From Sapria himalayana (Eukaryota > Streptophyta > Magnoliopsida > Malpighiales > Rafflesiaceae): a stretch of DNA of 64,000 bases. Position 1 is the stretch's first letter, and each line of letters starts with the position of its first letter. The stretch lies in assembly GCA_029783825.1 (NCBI GenBank), contig JAREIK010001333.1, forward strand, positions 397,090 to 461,089. Direction: 5' to 3'. This document shows positions 33,576-46,500 of this stretch, piece by piece. The notes under the pieces are model-generated. The model worked only from the letters and a program-made list of their open reading frames with translations. It searched no databases and had not been told where the DNA came from. Both the position numbers and the translations under genes were made by a program.

Positions 33576-36231
33576 TGACAAGACCCGACTCGGATACCCT
33601 TCCCAGATTTCCTGGAAGGTCTCGCCTGGTGAAATGAACATATGTAATACCAAAATATCTCAATTATATAGAAAATCCACAACCACCCAATACTATTACC
33701 AACCCAAATTAATATAGGTCATAACCACATGCATACATAATAAAGACTCATATGAGTTCAATACCAATACCAAAGCATTCTAAGAGTGTTTGCGAAATTT
33801 AGGGGTATAATGAAAATAACGAGTCCAATAAATAAGACAAATGAATTAAGTAGAGTACTGCACTTAGAGCAGATAGAGCGGTGTAGAATCTAGCGCGAGG
33901 TAGGCCTTACGATCTACTTGTACTTAGGGAATAGTTTTAAAACATTAAACGTGAGAATATAAATCTCAGTGAGTGGCATAGTTATAAGGATTATACTATT
34001 TTATTTTAAATTATTTCTTCTCTCAAGATCTCACGTTCACTCTTTTGTAAAGTTTCCCGTTTAAAATATTTCGCAAAACTCGGCTTTATCAGGCCCAAAC
34101 AAATGAATTTCATGCTCAAAATCTAACTGACATGACTACTAAGAAAAAAAACCATAGTATAAATTGTTCACAATACACATATGAATTGTCCACAACACAC
34201 AAATCAAGCATAAAGTATGTATGACCACCATGTTGCAAAAACAACCATGAAGGTACCATATCAACCATGTACCATATCACAAACTCATCATAAACTATCG
34301 GTAAGCCTGACCCCATGACACCGTGGCCACTAATAAACCCGTGGTTGCATCCTACTATCACGTGGCAACTAACAAACCTCTAGGTAGATCCTGCCATCAC
34401 GTGGCATCTAACAAACCTCCAAGTAGACCCGGCTTTCACGTGGCAACTATCAAACATTCAGGCAAGCCAGGCTATCACGTGGCACCTAACAAACTTCTGA
34501 GTAATCCTGACCATCACGTGGCACCTAATAAACCTCAGGGTAAACCTGGTGATCACATGGCACCTGATAAACCTCCGGGTGAACCTATCCATCATGTGAC
34601 CACTAATTACATATACTTTTTTCCTCACTCATATGTTTTTCCAGCATTACCATATCATAATCATTACCCAAATCTCAAAGAAATCTATTTTTTTATTGAT
34701 AATTTTTCAAGGTGGTTTAAAACCTCAAACCACGTACCCCAAACATCCAAATACCACAGGCTCATCTATGAACACAGTAAAACTTTTAAATAGTTAAAAT
34801 ATTGACAAAATTCATATGAAATGATAACTTATTTCATATGAAACCGAAAACCATATTTGAATGCAACCAATCATTTGATCAAAAAAGTATATATGTAAAG
34901 TATTAAATCATAATAGATATATTAATATCATATCCCTAATCATTTAAAATCATATAAACTACTCATAGACTATAGATGATTAGTCCTACTTTTCTATAGG
35001 ATCATCTCCCAGCTCGGCGTGAGCAACTGTAATACTAATAAAATATTACTTAGGTTCCAATAACTAAATCAATGATATTGGGATACCCCGAAGCCCTTAA
35101 AATAATTTTGGAACTATGAAACCTACTAAATTGGCCCATGGCAGACCCAATTATATAGTGTGCCATATAGACCCGATACTCAAAATTGGAACTTTTTGCT
35201 TGGGAGCTCATTTTTCAAAATTGAACCATTCAAGAATTCCTAAAAACATCCAATTTCATTAATCCAACTCTAATTTTACTTAATTTGACCAATTGATACC
35301 CAATTTTAGCCCGAACTTCTTTGTAATTGCCCGTAACAACTTAAAAATGGAAATCTAATCAAATAATATCCAAAATTTACAAATCACATATCAATGGAAA
35401 TCCCAAGAGACCAGGAACTCATCAGTACTATTACATTGGTCAAACAGTCACTATGGTGCCCGAAAAACTCGATCAGACCATCGGCCAACTTTGTTTTTGC
35501 TGTATCTATCAAACGGTGAGGAATCTTCAAAAAGGGACCACGGAAATTAGTTTAGGGGGCCCAAAATGAGGGGAGAGAGGTATGGGGTGGCCGGATGTGG
35601 TGGAAAAGTGGAAAACTTTCAGTGAAGAATGGTGTAGTCGCCGGCGAGTTGGCTGGCCAGATCCCGACGCCTCCATTAGCGGTTGGCTGGGAAACTTCAT
35701 GATCAGAATCATTTGGTAGTGGTGCACCCGTTGGTCCAGTGCATGTTGCTGATGGCTAGCCGGTGATCCCTCGTCTGGTCCAATCTTCCATGCTGCGCAA
35801 ATGGCCAAACGACTAACTCGTGTTCCCGATTTGGAGAGCTTCATGTCTAGGGTTTTTTTTGTAGCTCAAAAAGTGTTTTGGGGCTAGGGTTTCATTTGGC
35901 ATCCCAGAGATGTGTTTATATAGGGCACTAGGGTCATTTTCGGGTAAAAATTTTAGACAAATCTAAACACAGCTAAAATGTTGCTGCTTGAACTTCTCAG
36001 GGCCATAACTTTTTATCCATAAGTTGGATTCTGACGTTCAACCAATATATGAACTCATATCAACGAGACCTACGTAATGGTGTCTTGTTCAACCAAAAAG
36101 TACTCACATTTGAAAAAGTCAACTTTAACCCACATACTAAGTTTGGTCAACCCTGGTCAAACTTGATCAAACTTAGTTAAACTTAGTCAAGCGTGTTAAA
36201 ATACTTGTATTGTTTGGTACAATTCATTACA
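33576..36231 (-). repeat. Gypsy C 3' LTR (2656 bp)
   Basis: It aligns nearly end to end with 39502-42107 with moderate divergence. It contains a 42-bp minisatellite (34320-34615) and near its high-coordinate end a more GC-rich stretch (35540-35830). On the minus strand it lies after the integrase remnant; the intervening TTAAGAGGGGTAGAT (36232-36246, minus strand) is a good polypurine tract. Confidence 0.9.
34320..34615. repeat. 42-bp minisatellite with G-box words in the 3' LTR
   Basis: About seven units of 42 bp, each with CATCACGTGGCA(A/C/T)CTAA-like sequence. CACGTGGC is exact in five units, and later units have CACATGGC or CATGTGAC. The period is divisible by three, so a frame with a 14-residue repeat (H-H-V-A-x-N-K-P) stays open for about 150 codons. 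I do not regard that as a gene. Confidence 0.9.
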
Positions 36232-36246
36232 ATCTACCCCTCTTAA

Positions 36247-36922
36247 TAAAAAATTTTATCCACGAAATTCATTCCTGAGTCCTGGAAGAGATGAGGGTAC
36301 CAGCTCCGCATCTGGTACTCCCACTCTCAAGTCGCTTCATTGATTAGATGGTTTCTCCAAGGGACTTTCACTAAGGATATTATCTTGTTGCGAAGCTCCT
36401 TCTTTTCCCTACTCATAATATGCACTAGCTATTCTTAATAGAATAGGTCATCCCTCAGCTCAATATCTGGTGCCTCCAACACATGTGAGGGATCTAAGAT
36501 GTACTTGCATAGCATGGAGATGTGGAAATATTATGGACTCTAAAAAGCTCCTCCGACAAATCTAATCTATAAACCATTGGGCTTATCCTCTCAACAATCT
36601 CAAAAGGTCCAATGTAGCAAGGAGTTAACATCCCTCACTTCTCAAAGCGTTCCACGCCTTTCCAATGAGAGAGCTTCAAGAATACTCGATCTTCAACCTC
36701 AAACTCAAGATCATTCCTTTGATTGTCCGCATAGCTTTTTTGCCTATCCTGAGCTGCTTTTAACCTCGCACGTGTAATATTAACCTTGCCCACTGTCTTT
36801 TGTACAATCTCAGGGCCTAGTAACTCCCTTTCGCCAGTATCATTCCAACATAATGGAGTGCGACGTTATTCCCAATACAACGCCTCATAAGGTGACATCT
36901 CAATGCTTGAGCGATACCAACT
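36247..36922 (-). pseudogene. Gypsy C integrase C-terminal part
   Basis: From 36922 downward the minus strand reads SSIEMSPYEALYW, then TPLCWNDTGERELLGPEIV, a basic stretch, and the C-terminal integrase region VFLKLSHWKGVERFEK and YIGPFEIVERISPMVYRLDL near 36640-36560. These are standard motifs of plant Ty3/gypsy integrase after the catalytic core. Frame changes and stops follow to the polypurine tract. The integrase catalytic core itself is missing. Confidence 0.85.
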
Positions 36923-38790
36923 TGTCACACATCGAATCCCACCGGTGTGGGTTATATTACTATTTTACACCTTGAGTCTAAACTCCACTTGAAGTAATCA
37001 CCTGGAAATGCAAATAAAAACTTCTCCGGGTCTCCAAACATACACACATAATAGTACAGAGTTAATTCCTCAATGTACCCAAACTATACACTTATACTTG
37101 ATTAAAATAATATTTCCACAAATTTCAAAACTAGTGGCTGTGCAAGCCAAATATATAATGAACCACAAAAGATATCGACTGTCCAAATATACAGTGGGAT
37201 ATCCACATAACACTAAATATTCATCAACATCTATCCTCAATCACCAACAAACTAAGGTTGTCATACAATCTTTCCATCTTCAAAAACCCTACAGGTCCAA
37301 CTCTCATGTCACGCAGCTAGTCTCATATATACATCTAAGGTGGAGATAAATAATGGGAGTGAGTTCAACAACTCAATAGTGAATCCCCTAACAAGCCATA
37401 CTCATAAAACATTTTACTTTATGCATAATTCAAGATATCGCAAAAGATGAGCATTTTACAAATAATAGGTTGATGATGAAAACGTATGAATACAATACTA
37501 CCGCCATCTTAACTCCTCTTCGGTGACTCTTTTGGGCTTTCACCTAGGGACTAGCCGATCATCCCTGAACAATGACAAACTATCGGGACTTACCACCTAA
37601 GGACATGTCCACATCCTGTATATCTGTCACCTTTCTGGGACTATAACCCAAGGACTAGTCATTATACCATGTCCACTACATCAATCCAGACTTTCACACA
37701 GTCTCATACTCATGTCATGCTTTAAAATGATTTAACAAAGCATTCAACCACATGGATATTTAAATAAAACATCATGTACTAGTTAATTCAAGAATTTCAT
37801 AGGTATAAAATATACACATTTGTATATATATCATTAGAAAATCACACAGTCCAAGCATGGAATGGTACATAATTTCCACAAAATGTCTATCATGGTATAA
37901 GCAGAAGGTTACAAGATTCCCTACCTTCCTTGGATTTAAAAATCCACAAGTCTCCCAAGGAAGTCAAAACCCGAGGCTACCCCAAGGATTTGCAAATAAC
38001 AAGTCATAAGATTTCCTTAGCATCTCAGAATCCATGTCACATAAATTTTTTTTTTTCAAATGGTCTATTACTTATCACCACATGACTCACATATATTCTT
38101 ATACCTTCCAACATAAACATTAATCTCCAAAGTGCACTCCCTCTTACACTTATTAGGATCAATATTTAACACCCATTATTTATGTTACACAAACAATGCG
38201 CTCAACAAAAAACATACATGCACTTTGAATGAATCTTGGGGTCCAATGAATTACGAATTTGGACTCACATATTTCAGAGATATTTGTGATCCTTGAAGTC
38301 TAGTTTACACAGCCACTTGAATCACTCAATTCAGAGTATAAATGATCAAGTTATGGCCAAAATACTAACACTGGCCATAACAGAAAAATCAAGCCCACGA
38401 AAATGCCCAGAATTTATGATCTTTCCCCACTATTTCCATAAGTTTCCAAGCAAATCAACCCCAACACTCAAGCACACCCAATGCCACTCTATTCAACCCA
38501 AAACATCTTCCAAACCACATCTTAACAAGAACCTAGGGTTTGCCAACTCATCACTCAACCACTCTAAGGTTAAGATGAAATACTAACTTTTAAAAAAAGC
38601 AAAATCCATAAATCATATCCCTATATGCAAAATCTCCTCAAATCCTTACACAATTAACCAATGATTAGGGTCTTACCATCTCATATTCTTCAAATCTAGG
38701 GTTAGTAGAAGTTTCTATAGCCAAACCCTAGAAAAAGATCCATTTTACAAGAAACAGACCAAAAACCTTTACCTTTTTGGTTCAAACTCC
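36923..38790. other. Non-coding segment inside Gypsy C, possibly a solo LTR
   Basis: It begins TGTCACACATCGAATCCCAC, which resembles the start of some plant gypsy LTRs, and ends near TTTTTGGTTCA at about 38790. No coding motif is seen, and similar short phrases (CCTAAGGAC, GGGACT) recur within 37530-37640. It sits between RT and integrase coding remnants, but RNase H and the integrase core are absent on both sides, so it is not a clean insertion: a deletion accompanied it. A clear 5-bp duplication could not be found. Confidence 0.5.
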
Positions 38791-39380
38791 TTTCCTAGTC
38801 AAACAATGAAGTGATCCTGCTATTTTTATAAAACCTTTCTATGAACCTACGGTAATACCCCCTAGGAAACTCTACACTTCTGTCACCATAGTTGGTTGCT
38901 CCCAATTTGTTACTGCTCCTATTTTCTGAGGATCCATGTAAATACCATCAACATAAACTGCATGTCCGAGAAATCCCACTTGGCTCAACCAAAAATTCAC
39001 ATTTGCTGAACTTGGCATACAACAAGTATTACCTTACATCTGCCACACCAAACCATATGTCTTTCATGTTCCGACTCACTTCTCGAGTACACCAAGATGT
39101 CGTCAACGAAGACAATGACGAACCAACCTAAGTATGGATGGAAGACCCAGCTCATTAAATCCATGAAAGCTGCTGGGGCATTGGTAAGTCCAAAAGACAT
39201 CACTAGAAACTTATAATGCTCATATCTCATCCTGAATACTATCTTGAAAATGTCCGATTCCTTAATCCTTAACTGATGATACCCTGACCTCAAGTAAGTC
39301 TTGAAGAACACTTGTACCCTAGAGCTGATTAAATAGGTCATCAATCCGAGGCAAGGATATTTGTTACGAACTCTATTCTA
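38791..39380 (-). pseudogene. Gypsy C reverse transcriptase fragment
   Basis: Minus-strand reading gives DLR/YLRSGYHQLRIKESDI near 39290-39250, FLVMSFGLTNAPAAFMDLM near 39210-39150, the catalytic FVDD of VIVFVDDILVYS near 39115-39085, then KFSKCEFWLSQVGFLGHAVY near 39020-38960, and the RNase H entry SFLG..GYYRRFIERF near 38865-38835. These are canonical Ty3/gypsy RT motifs and FVDD is intact. The preceding protease and gag are deleted: the leader sequence next to the right LTR runs into mid-RT within about 130 bp. Frame changes are present. Confidence 0.85.
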
Positions 39381-39483
39381 AGAATAAATGAAACATAGTC
39401 AATTCCAAGGATAAGGTTAGGAAGGTATACAAAACACTGGATCAGTTGCACAACAATGTACAACACCAAGGAATTCAAGAACC

Positions 39484-39501
39484 TAAGCTCGGATACCAAG
39501 C
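39484..39501 (-). other. Primer-binding site of Gypsy C
   Basis: Directly inside the right LTR the minus strand reads GCTTGGTATCCGAGCTTAG, close to the TGGTATCAGAGC sites that pair with initiator tRNA-Met. The position against the LTR end supports this LTR as the 5' one on the minus strand. Confidence 0.8.
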
Positions 39502-42107
39502 TGACAAGACCTGACCTGAATATCCTTCTCGGATTTCCCGGATGGTCCCGCATGGTGAAATTAACATATGTAATACCAAAATATCTCAATTATATAGAAA
39601 ATCCACATTAACCCAATACCATTACCAACCCAAATTAATATAGGTCATAACCACATTCATACATAATAAAGACTCATATGAGTTCAATACCAATACAAGA
39701 GCATTATAAGAGTGTTTGCGAAATTTAGGGGTAAAATGAAAATAACGAGTCCAATAAACAAGACAAATGAACGAAGTAGAGTATTGCATCTTTAGCAGAG
39801 AAAGTGGTGTAGAATCTAGCATGAGGTAGGCCCTACGATCTGTCTGGACCTAGGGAATAGATTTAAAACAATAAACGTGAGAATATAATACTCAGTGAGT
39901 AGCATAGTTATAAGCAAAATACAATTTATTTTAAAATATTTCTTTATTCAAGACCTCACGTCCACTCTTTTGTAAAGTTCTTTGTTTAAAATATTTCATA
40001 AAACTCGACTTTATCAAGCCCAAACAAATAAATTTCATGCTCAAAATCTAACTGACATGACTACTAAGAAAAAAAATCATAGTATAACTTGTTCATAACA
40101 CACATATGAATTGTCCACAACACACAAATCTAGCATAAAGCATGTATGCCCACCATGTCGCAAAAACAACTGAAAGTATCATAATCATAAGTATTACAGG
40201 GTTATACCTTATTTAGAAATTGGTTATGTACCATATCATAAACCCATCATAAACCGTCGGTAAGCCTGACCCCACGACACCGTGGCCACTAATAAACCTG
40301 TGGTTACACTCATCTATCACATGGAAACTAACAAATCTCCAGGTAGAACCTGCCATCACGTGGCATCTAACAAATTTCTAAGTAGACCCGGCCATCACGT
40401 GGCAACTTTCAAATGGTCGGGCAAGCCAGGCCATCACGTGACACCTAATAAACCTCCGGGTAAACTTGGTCATCACATGACACCTAATAAACCTCTTGGT
40501 AAACCTGACCATCACATGACACTTAATACACATAATAACCCTCTGGGTAAACCTATCCATCACGTGATCACTAATCACATATAATCTTTCCCCCACTCAC
40601 ATGTGCTTTTCCAGCATTACCATATCATAATCAGTTCTCAAATCTCAAAGAAATCTAATTTTTAAACAATAAATTTTCAAGGTGGTTTAAAACCTCAAAC
40701 TGCGTATCCCAAACATCCAAATACCATAGACTCATCCATGAACATAGTAAAACTTTTAAATAGTTAAAATATTGATAAAATTTACATGAAATGATAACTT
40801 ATTTTATATGAACCTGAAAACCATATTTGAATGTAACCAATTATCTGATCAAAATATTATATATGTAAAGTATTAAATCATAATAGATATATCAATATAA
40901 TATCTTAAATCATTTAAAAGTATAAAAACTACTCACATACTACAGATGACCAGTCCTGCTCCCCTACATGATCATTTCCTGGCTCAGCGTGAATATCTGT
41001 AATACTAATAAAATACCACTTATGTTTCAATAACTAAACTAATGACGTTGGAATGTCCCGAATACCTAAAAATAATTTTTGGAACTACAAAACCTGTTAA
41101 ATTAGGCCCTAACAAGCCCAATTGTGGCTTTTCACTCGGGAGCCCATTTTTCAGAATTAAATCATCTAGTAATTTTTAAAAATATCCAATTTCATTGATC
41201 TAATTCTAATTTTGCCTAATTTGACCAACTGATACCCAATTTTAACCCGAACTCCTTGGAAATTGCCCGAAACTATCTAAAAATAGAAACCTAACCAAAT
41301 GACGTCCAAAATTTATAAACTACATATCAATAGAAAGCCAAAAAGACCAGGAACTCATCAGTATCATTACCTTGGTCAAACAATCACTGTTGTGGCTGGA
41401 AAACTCGATCAAACCGTCGGCCAACTTTATTTTTGTCGTATTATCAAATGGTGAGAAATCTGCAGTGACCACGAAAATGAGTTCGGGAGGTCCAAAAATG
41501 GGGGGAGATATGGGGTGGCCAGAAGTGGCCGAAAATGACCAGAAAAGTGAAAAACTTCCAGTGAAGAATGGTGCAGTCGCCGGCGGGTTCGCCGGCTAGA
41601 TCCCGGCGTGTCTGCTGGCGGTTGGCTGTGAAACTTCATGGTCTAAATCATCCAGTAGTGGCGCACCCTATTGGTCTGATGCGTGTTGCTAGTGGCTGGC
41701 CGGTGATACCTTATCTGGTCCGATCTACCACGCTGCGCATATTGCCAAATGTCTCACTTGTTTTCCCGGTTTAGAGAGCTTCTTGCCAATGGTTTTGTTT
41801 TTTTTTGGAGCTCAAAAGTTGTTTTAGGGCTAGGGTTTAATTTGGCATCCCAAAGATGTGTTTATAAAGGGGCTAAGGTCATTTTTGGTAAAAATTTTTA
41901 TCCGTAAGTCGGATTCTGACATTCTACTAGTCTATGAACTTATATCGATGAGACCTACAAAATAGTGTCTTGGTCAACCAAAAATTACTCACACTTGAAA
42001 AAGTCAACTTAAACCCACATACTAAGTGTTGGTCAACCTTGGTCAAACTTAGTCAAACTTAGTCAAACATGTTAGAAATCTTGTATTATTTGGTATGAGT
42101 CATTACA
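39502..42107 (-). repeat. Gypsy C 5' LTR (2606 bp)
   Basis: Partner of 33576-36231, with the same ends. It has a different state of the internal minisatellite (40280-40575) and indels against its partner, so the insertion is not recent despite the perfect 5-bp target duplication. Confidence 0.9.
40280..40575. repeat. 42-bp minisatellite in the 5' LTR
   Basis: Same array as at 34320-34615. CACGTGGC is exact in two units here, others read CACGTGAC, CACATGAC or CACGTGAT, and one unit has a 9-base insertion (AATACACATAATAACC region). Confidence 0.9.
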
Positions 42108-42112
42108 ATTAT

Positions 42113-42392
42113 TATGTTGCACATTAAAATACTTGTGTTAACTCGATGGAGTTTCTAGGTTCAAATCTTATATCTTCACAATCAAAAAAAATATTTGTTT
42201 AAAAATATAGTGGTTTTAAAATCCAAATCAAGTTTTAATTTTTTTTAGATAGTCAGGGATTAAATTTGCATTATACATTTTAGTGTATTAAAACTTAATA
42301 ATTTTGAGTTTCATATAATTTTTTTTTATTTTGAAAAATAATGTTTTTTTAATTACAATGTGTTTTGTATAACAAAACACATATCTTCTGAT
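42113..42392. other. AT-rich gap between Gypsy C and Copia C
   Basis: No coding or repeat structure was assigned. Around 42138-42178 GGTTCAAATCTTATATCTTC followed by an A-run slightly resembles a tRNA-derived tail, but too little is present to call it. Confidence 0.4.
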
Positions 42393-43540
42393 TATTAGAA
42401 CTAGTTTATATTAAAAGCTATTAATGATTATTTTATTGATTTACATCTTGATATTTTAATAAAAAATTTTATAATGAACTGAATTTATACAAATTGTAAT
42501 ACATTAAATCTTGACTATGGTAAATGGTGAAGTTTTAACTTTTAGTGCAAATACACTTGAGTGTATTGAATGAGACTAACACAATATAATTATTTTGTAC
42601 TAACTTGAAAATAAATAATATCATAGTTATTATAAATATTATTACTTTTATTCTTGAAGTAGTTAGTATTTACATACACTTATTAATAGTTGTTTTGATT
42701 CATTAAGAGTGTAGTCCAAAAATAGATTTGAGAACTATATGAAATGATTAACTTTATTAAATGTATGGTGAATATTAATTATTTATGAAATTCATATCAT
42801 ATAATAAGGATTGATGATACTCTCTTGAGGAAGCTAAATAAGTTTTAATATTATCAACCTCCATTTATGGAGATTGACATAGTGATTGGAAATTTTGGAG
42901 ATGGTGATTGTTGCCGATAACGCCACTTGTGGAGGTTGTCATGGCGATCAACAAATGCTAGAGAATGTGATTGTTACTACTAATGCCAACTATTGAGGAT
43001 GTCACGGTGATCTATATTGCCAGAGAAGGTATTATTACCAATGATACCACCTATGTAGGTTTTCTCAATGAGTGATGGTGTTGTAAGTGGTAATTATTGC
43101 TGGTGGAATCTTCTAAGGAGGTTATCATGGTTCACATAAGATAGAACGGATGAAGATGGTGGAATTCATGGTGGTTGAAGTAGATGATGGTAGAGTTCAT
43201 GATGGTAGACCCAGATGGTGGTAGAGTTCATGGCGGACAATGAAAGATTGCACGACCAATATTTTGAACTATAATAGATTCCATATCTATTTTATTATGG
43301 ACACTACCCCAAAAAACTATGATGGTAAAACTAGGTAGATTAACTTGGTTTAGGCAGATTAACTTGGTGGTAATCCTTGAAAAGTCTTGGGTTGAAAGTG
43401 TCCCAAGACCTAAATAGTTGAGGTGTTCAACATTCATATATATGTGATGCCTAGTTATTATGCATTTGTAGCTTAATTATAATACGAATAGACCTGATTG
43501 GACTTTGGTACAATTACTTAATGAATTAGTATCCGCTGAA
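42393..43540 (+). repeat. Copia C 5' LTR
   Basis: The first 450 bp align with 46998-47400. About 42890-43240 is a degenerate minisatellite rich in GGTGATTGTTGCCGATAACG-like and GATGGTGG words. A sequence near 43541-43556 (AGTATTATCAGAAAAC) resembles a primer-binding site, which sets the approximate LTR end. Confidence 0.65.
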
Positions 43541-43570
43541 AGTATTATCAGAAAACTATCTAGAATATTC

Positions 43571-46500
43571 ATGGCTGAAAAAACTTATTCGCACTGAAAG
43601 GAAAGAAGAAGAAGAAATTTTAGAAATGAACTCAAGTTTCATCGACAGCTCCTAATCCACAAGTGGGAGTTAAAAAACCAAAACATATATATTTTTATTG
43701 CATGTAGTTGAGACACTAGAAGAAGAAGTGTCTGAATAATCTTAGCATTGTAAATAATTAAGGTAAATCTTAATTACTAGTAGTTGAAACATGTTTAACG
43801 ATGATATATACAAATGTATAGTGTGTAGATATGAGTACCACTAATCATATCTACATTATTTGTAGTGTTTCCTGGTAACTAGATTACTAAGTGATAGAGA
43901 AATTGATCTTCACATGAGAAATAATACCAAGGAAATGATTGTTGTAGTGGAAGATTATATGCTAAATTTTAAGAGAAATACTATTTTTATTTTAAAAGTT
44001 TATCTTTATGTATCTTTGGTTTGGAGAAACTTGATTTCAGTTTGTAGTTTAGTTAAAAATAAATTCTTAATTTTATTCAATTATTTTTGTAATAATTTAT
44101 TTGAAAAAAAAGATTATTTATTCTGGTACATTAAAAGACAACCTCTACGTTATTAAAACTATTTCTGCTCTACTACAACAATGCAAGTTGAATAGCATCA
44201 ATGTCTTACCACATAAAAAATTTGTCCTTCTTATATGAACCAAACTTATCTTTGGCACTTACTCTTGGATTATATAAATCGAAAATAGATTTTGAGACTG
44301 ATTAAAGATGTATCTTTGAGTTCATTGAAAGTGAAAACACTTATAACATGCGAGTCCTGCTTAGAAGGAAAAATAACCAAATGACATTTTGTGGCTTAGA
44401 AGGAAAAACACTTATAACATTCAGATTTATATGGTCCCTAGGCTATCCAAGAAAAATGTGATTTTGAGTATTTCATCACTTTTATTGATGATTACTCAAG
44501 ACATAGATATATTTCATCATAAGTCTGATTCCTTTGAGAAATTCAAAGAGTACTAGATGGAAATGAAGAAACATCATAATAAATATCTTAAAATACTATG
44601 ATTTGATCATTATAGTCATTGCCTCTTTAGGATAGTTTAGGGACTACTTGTTGGATCAAGAGATTACATCCTAATTTTCTACACCTGTCACTCCCTAGAA
44701 AAATGGTGTGGCAAAAAAAAAAAGAAATATGACTTTTATGGACATGGCACATTATAAGATCAATGATGAGTTATTAGAATATGTCTAATTTTTTCTAAGG
44801 ATATGCATTCGAAACTACAACTTATATTTTAAAATTAGTCTCATCTAAGTTAGTACTTGCAACTCCAACCAAATTATGGACTGGGCATAATCTCAATCTA
44901 AGACATATTCATATGTGGGGGTTGTCTAGCACATGTGTTGAAGGGGGAGATAGATAAGTAATAAATAAGAACAAAACTTTATTTTTTCATGAGATATCCT
45001 AGAGGGATTAAAAGTAGTTTATTTTATAGTCCAAGAGATCAAAAAGTCAATATTAGTGTCAAAGCTTGATTCCTAGAATAAGACTATATAACAACCTAAA
45101 ATCCTAGAAGTAGAATTATTCTAGATATGTTAAGAAGAGATAAGCTAGTCCATGCTCCTTCAATACCAAAAGGAACACCATAAGGTGAAATCTCTCATAT
45201 CTCATTGTCTCATCATAATGAAAGAACTATTCATGACAATATTGATACTAAACCTTGTGAGCCTATCATTGATATGCTGGTTATACAACCAAAAGACAAT
45301 GATCATTATGGTTCATAGGGTTTGATATCTATGTAGCATGTCACTAAAAGTATGCAACTAAGAAAATTATCTCATCTAAGTGAGATGGTTATTCATCAAC
45401 CTACATGATATATACTCTTGGGAAAGTTTTATAATAGAATCCCAAGTGAGCTAGATGATCTCACAAATTATAATGGACTTCAAAATAGAGATGCAGAATA
45501 GTTTTAAAGGGCTATGAAATTAGAAATACAATTAATGCAATTCAATTATGTCTAGGATCTTATAGAATCACCTGAAAGAATAAAACCCATTCTGTGCAAG
45601 TAAATCTAAAAATGAGAGAAATAGATGGTAACTTTGAAACATACAAGGCCGTACTTATTGAAAAAGGTTTTACTCAAAAAGTCAATCTGAATTCATTGGT
45701 AGCCATGTTGAAGTCAATCTGAATTTATTTGTCTATTATAACTCATCATGACTATGAGATTTGAAATATGGACGTAAAGACTATATTTTTGAATGAATAT
45801 CTTGAAGAAAATATCTATATGATGTAGCTAGATGGTTTTATATAAAAATACCATGAGCATATGTATTGTACGTTGATTAAATCTATTTATGACTTGAAAT
45901 AAACATCTAGCTCTTGGAATACTTACTTTGATCAAGCTATTAAGTCTAATGACTTTGATTAATGTCAAAATAAATACTATGTATATAAAGAGAGGTGATG
46001 ATAATATGGTATTCTTGGTATTATACATTGTTGATGTATTGCTCATTAGTAATAATGTGAGCTCATTGTCTTTAGTTAAGGTCTGGTTATCTAGTCAATT
46101 TGATACGATAGCTTCCATGGTTTTTCTGAGATCATAGACAAAAAAATATTGGGCTTATCTCAAGTTGTTTATATCGATTAGATATTAACTCAATTTAGCA
46201 TGCAATATTTTATGAAAATTTTCTTCCTTTTATACATGGAATCACTCAATAAAAAAAATAATGTTCTAAAACACCAATGAGATAGAGAAAAATGATGGCA
46301 ATTCCTTATGCATCCGTAATAGGAAGCCTAATGTATATAATACTTTACACTAACCTTGATATTTGTTATATTATAGGCAATGATAAGTAAATATCAATCT
46401 ACCTCAGAACAAAAATATTGGACAGTAGTAAAATATATAATCAAGTACCTGAAATTGATTAGAGATTATATACTTAATGACCTAATTAGACAATCTTATG

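Larger units (their letters stand above)
33576..42107 (-). mobile_element. Ty3/gypsy retrotransposon with both LTRs (Gypsy C), interior deleted
   Basis: LTRs at 33576-36231 and 39502-42107 both begin TGACAAGAC and end ATTACA. ATTAT lies directly on both outer sides (33571-33575 and 42108-42112), a perfect 5-bp target duplication. A primer-binding-like sequence abuts the right LTR, and a purine-rich tract (on the minus strand) abuts the left LTR, so transcription runs on the minus strand. The interior keeps only a stretch of RT and the C-terminal part of integrase; gag, protease, RNase H and the integrase core are missing, and a 1.9-kb non-coding segment is inserted. Confidence 0.95.

Noticed and set aside
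34323..34793. 156-codon frame with a 14-residue repeat in the Gypsy C LTR
   Set aside because: A by-product of the 42-bp minisatellite within an LTR; the partner LTR has a differently sized frame.
35527..35844. 105-codon minus-strand frame in a Gypsy C LTR and its counterpart near 41427-41639
   Set aside because: The two LTR copies do not keep the frame, and the region is LTR non-coding sequence.
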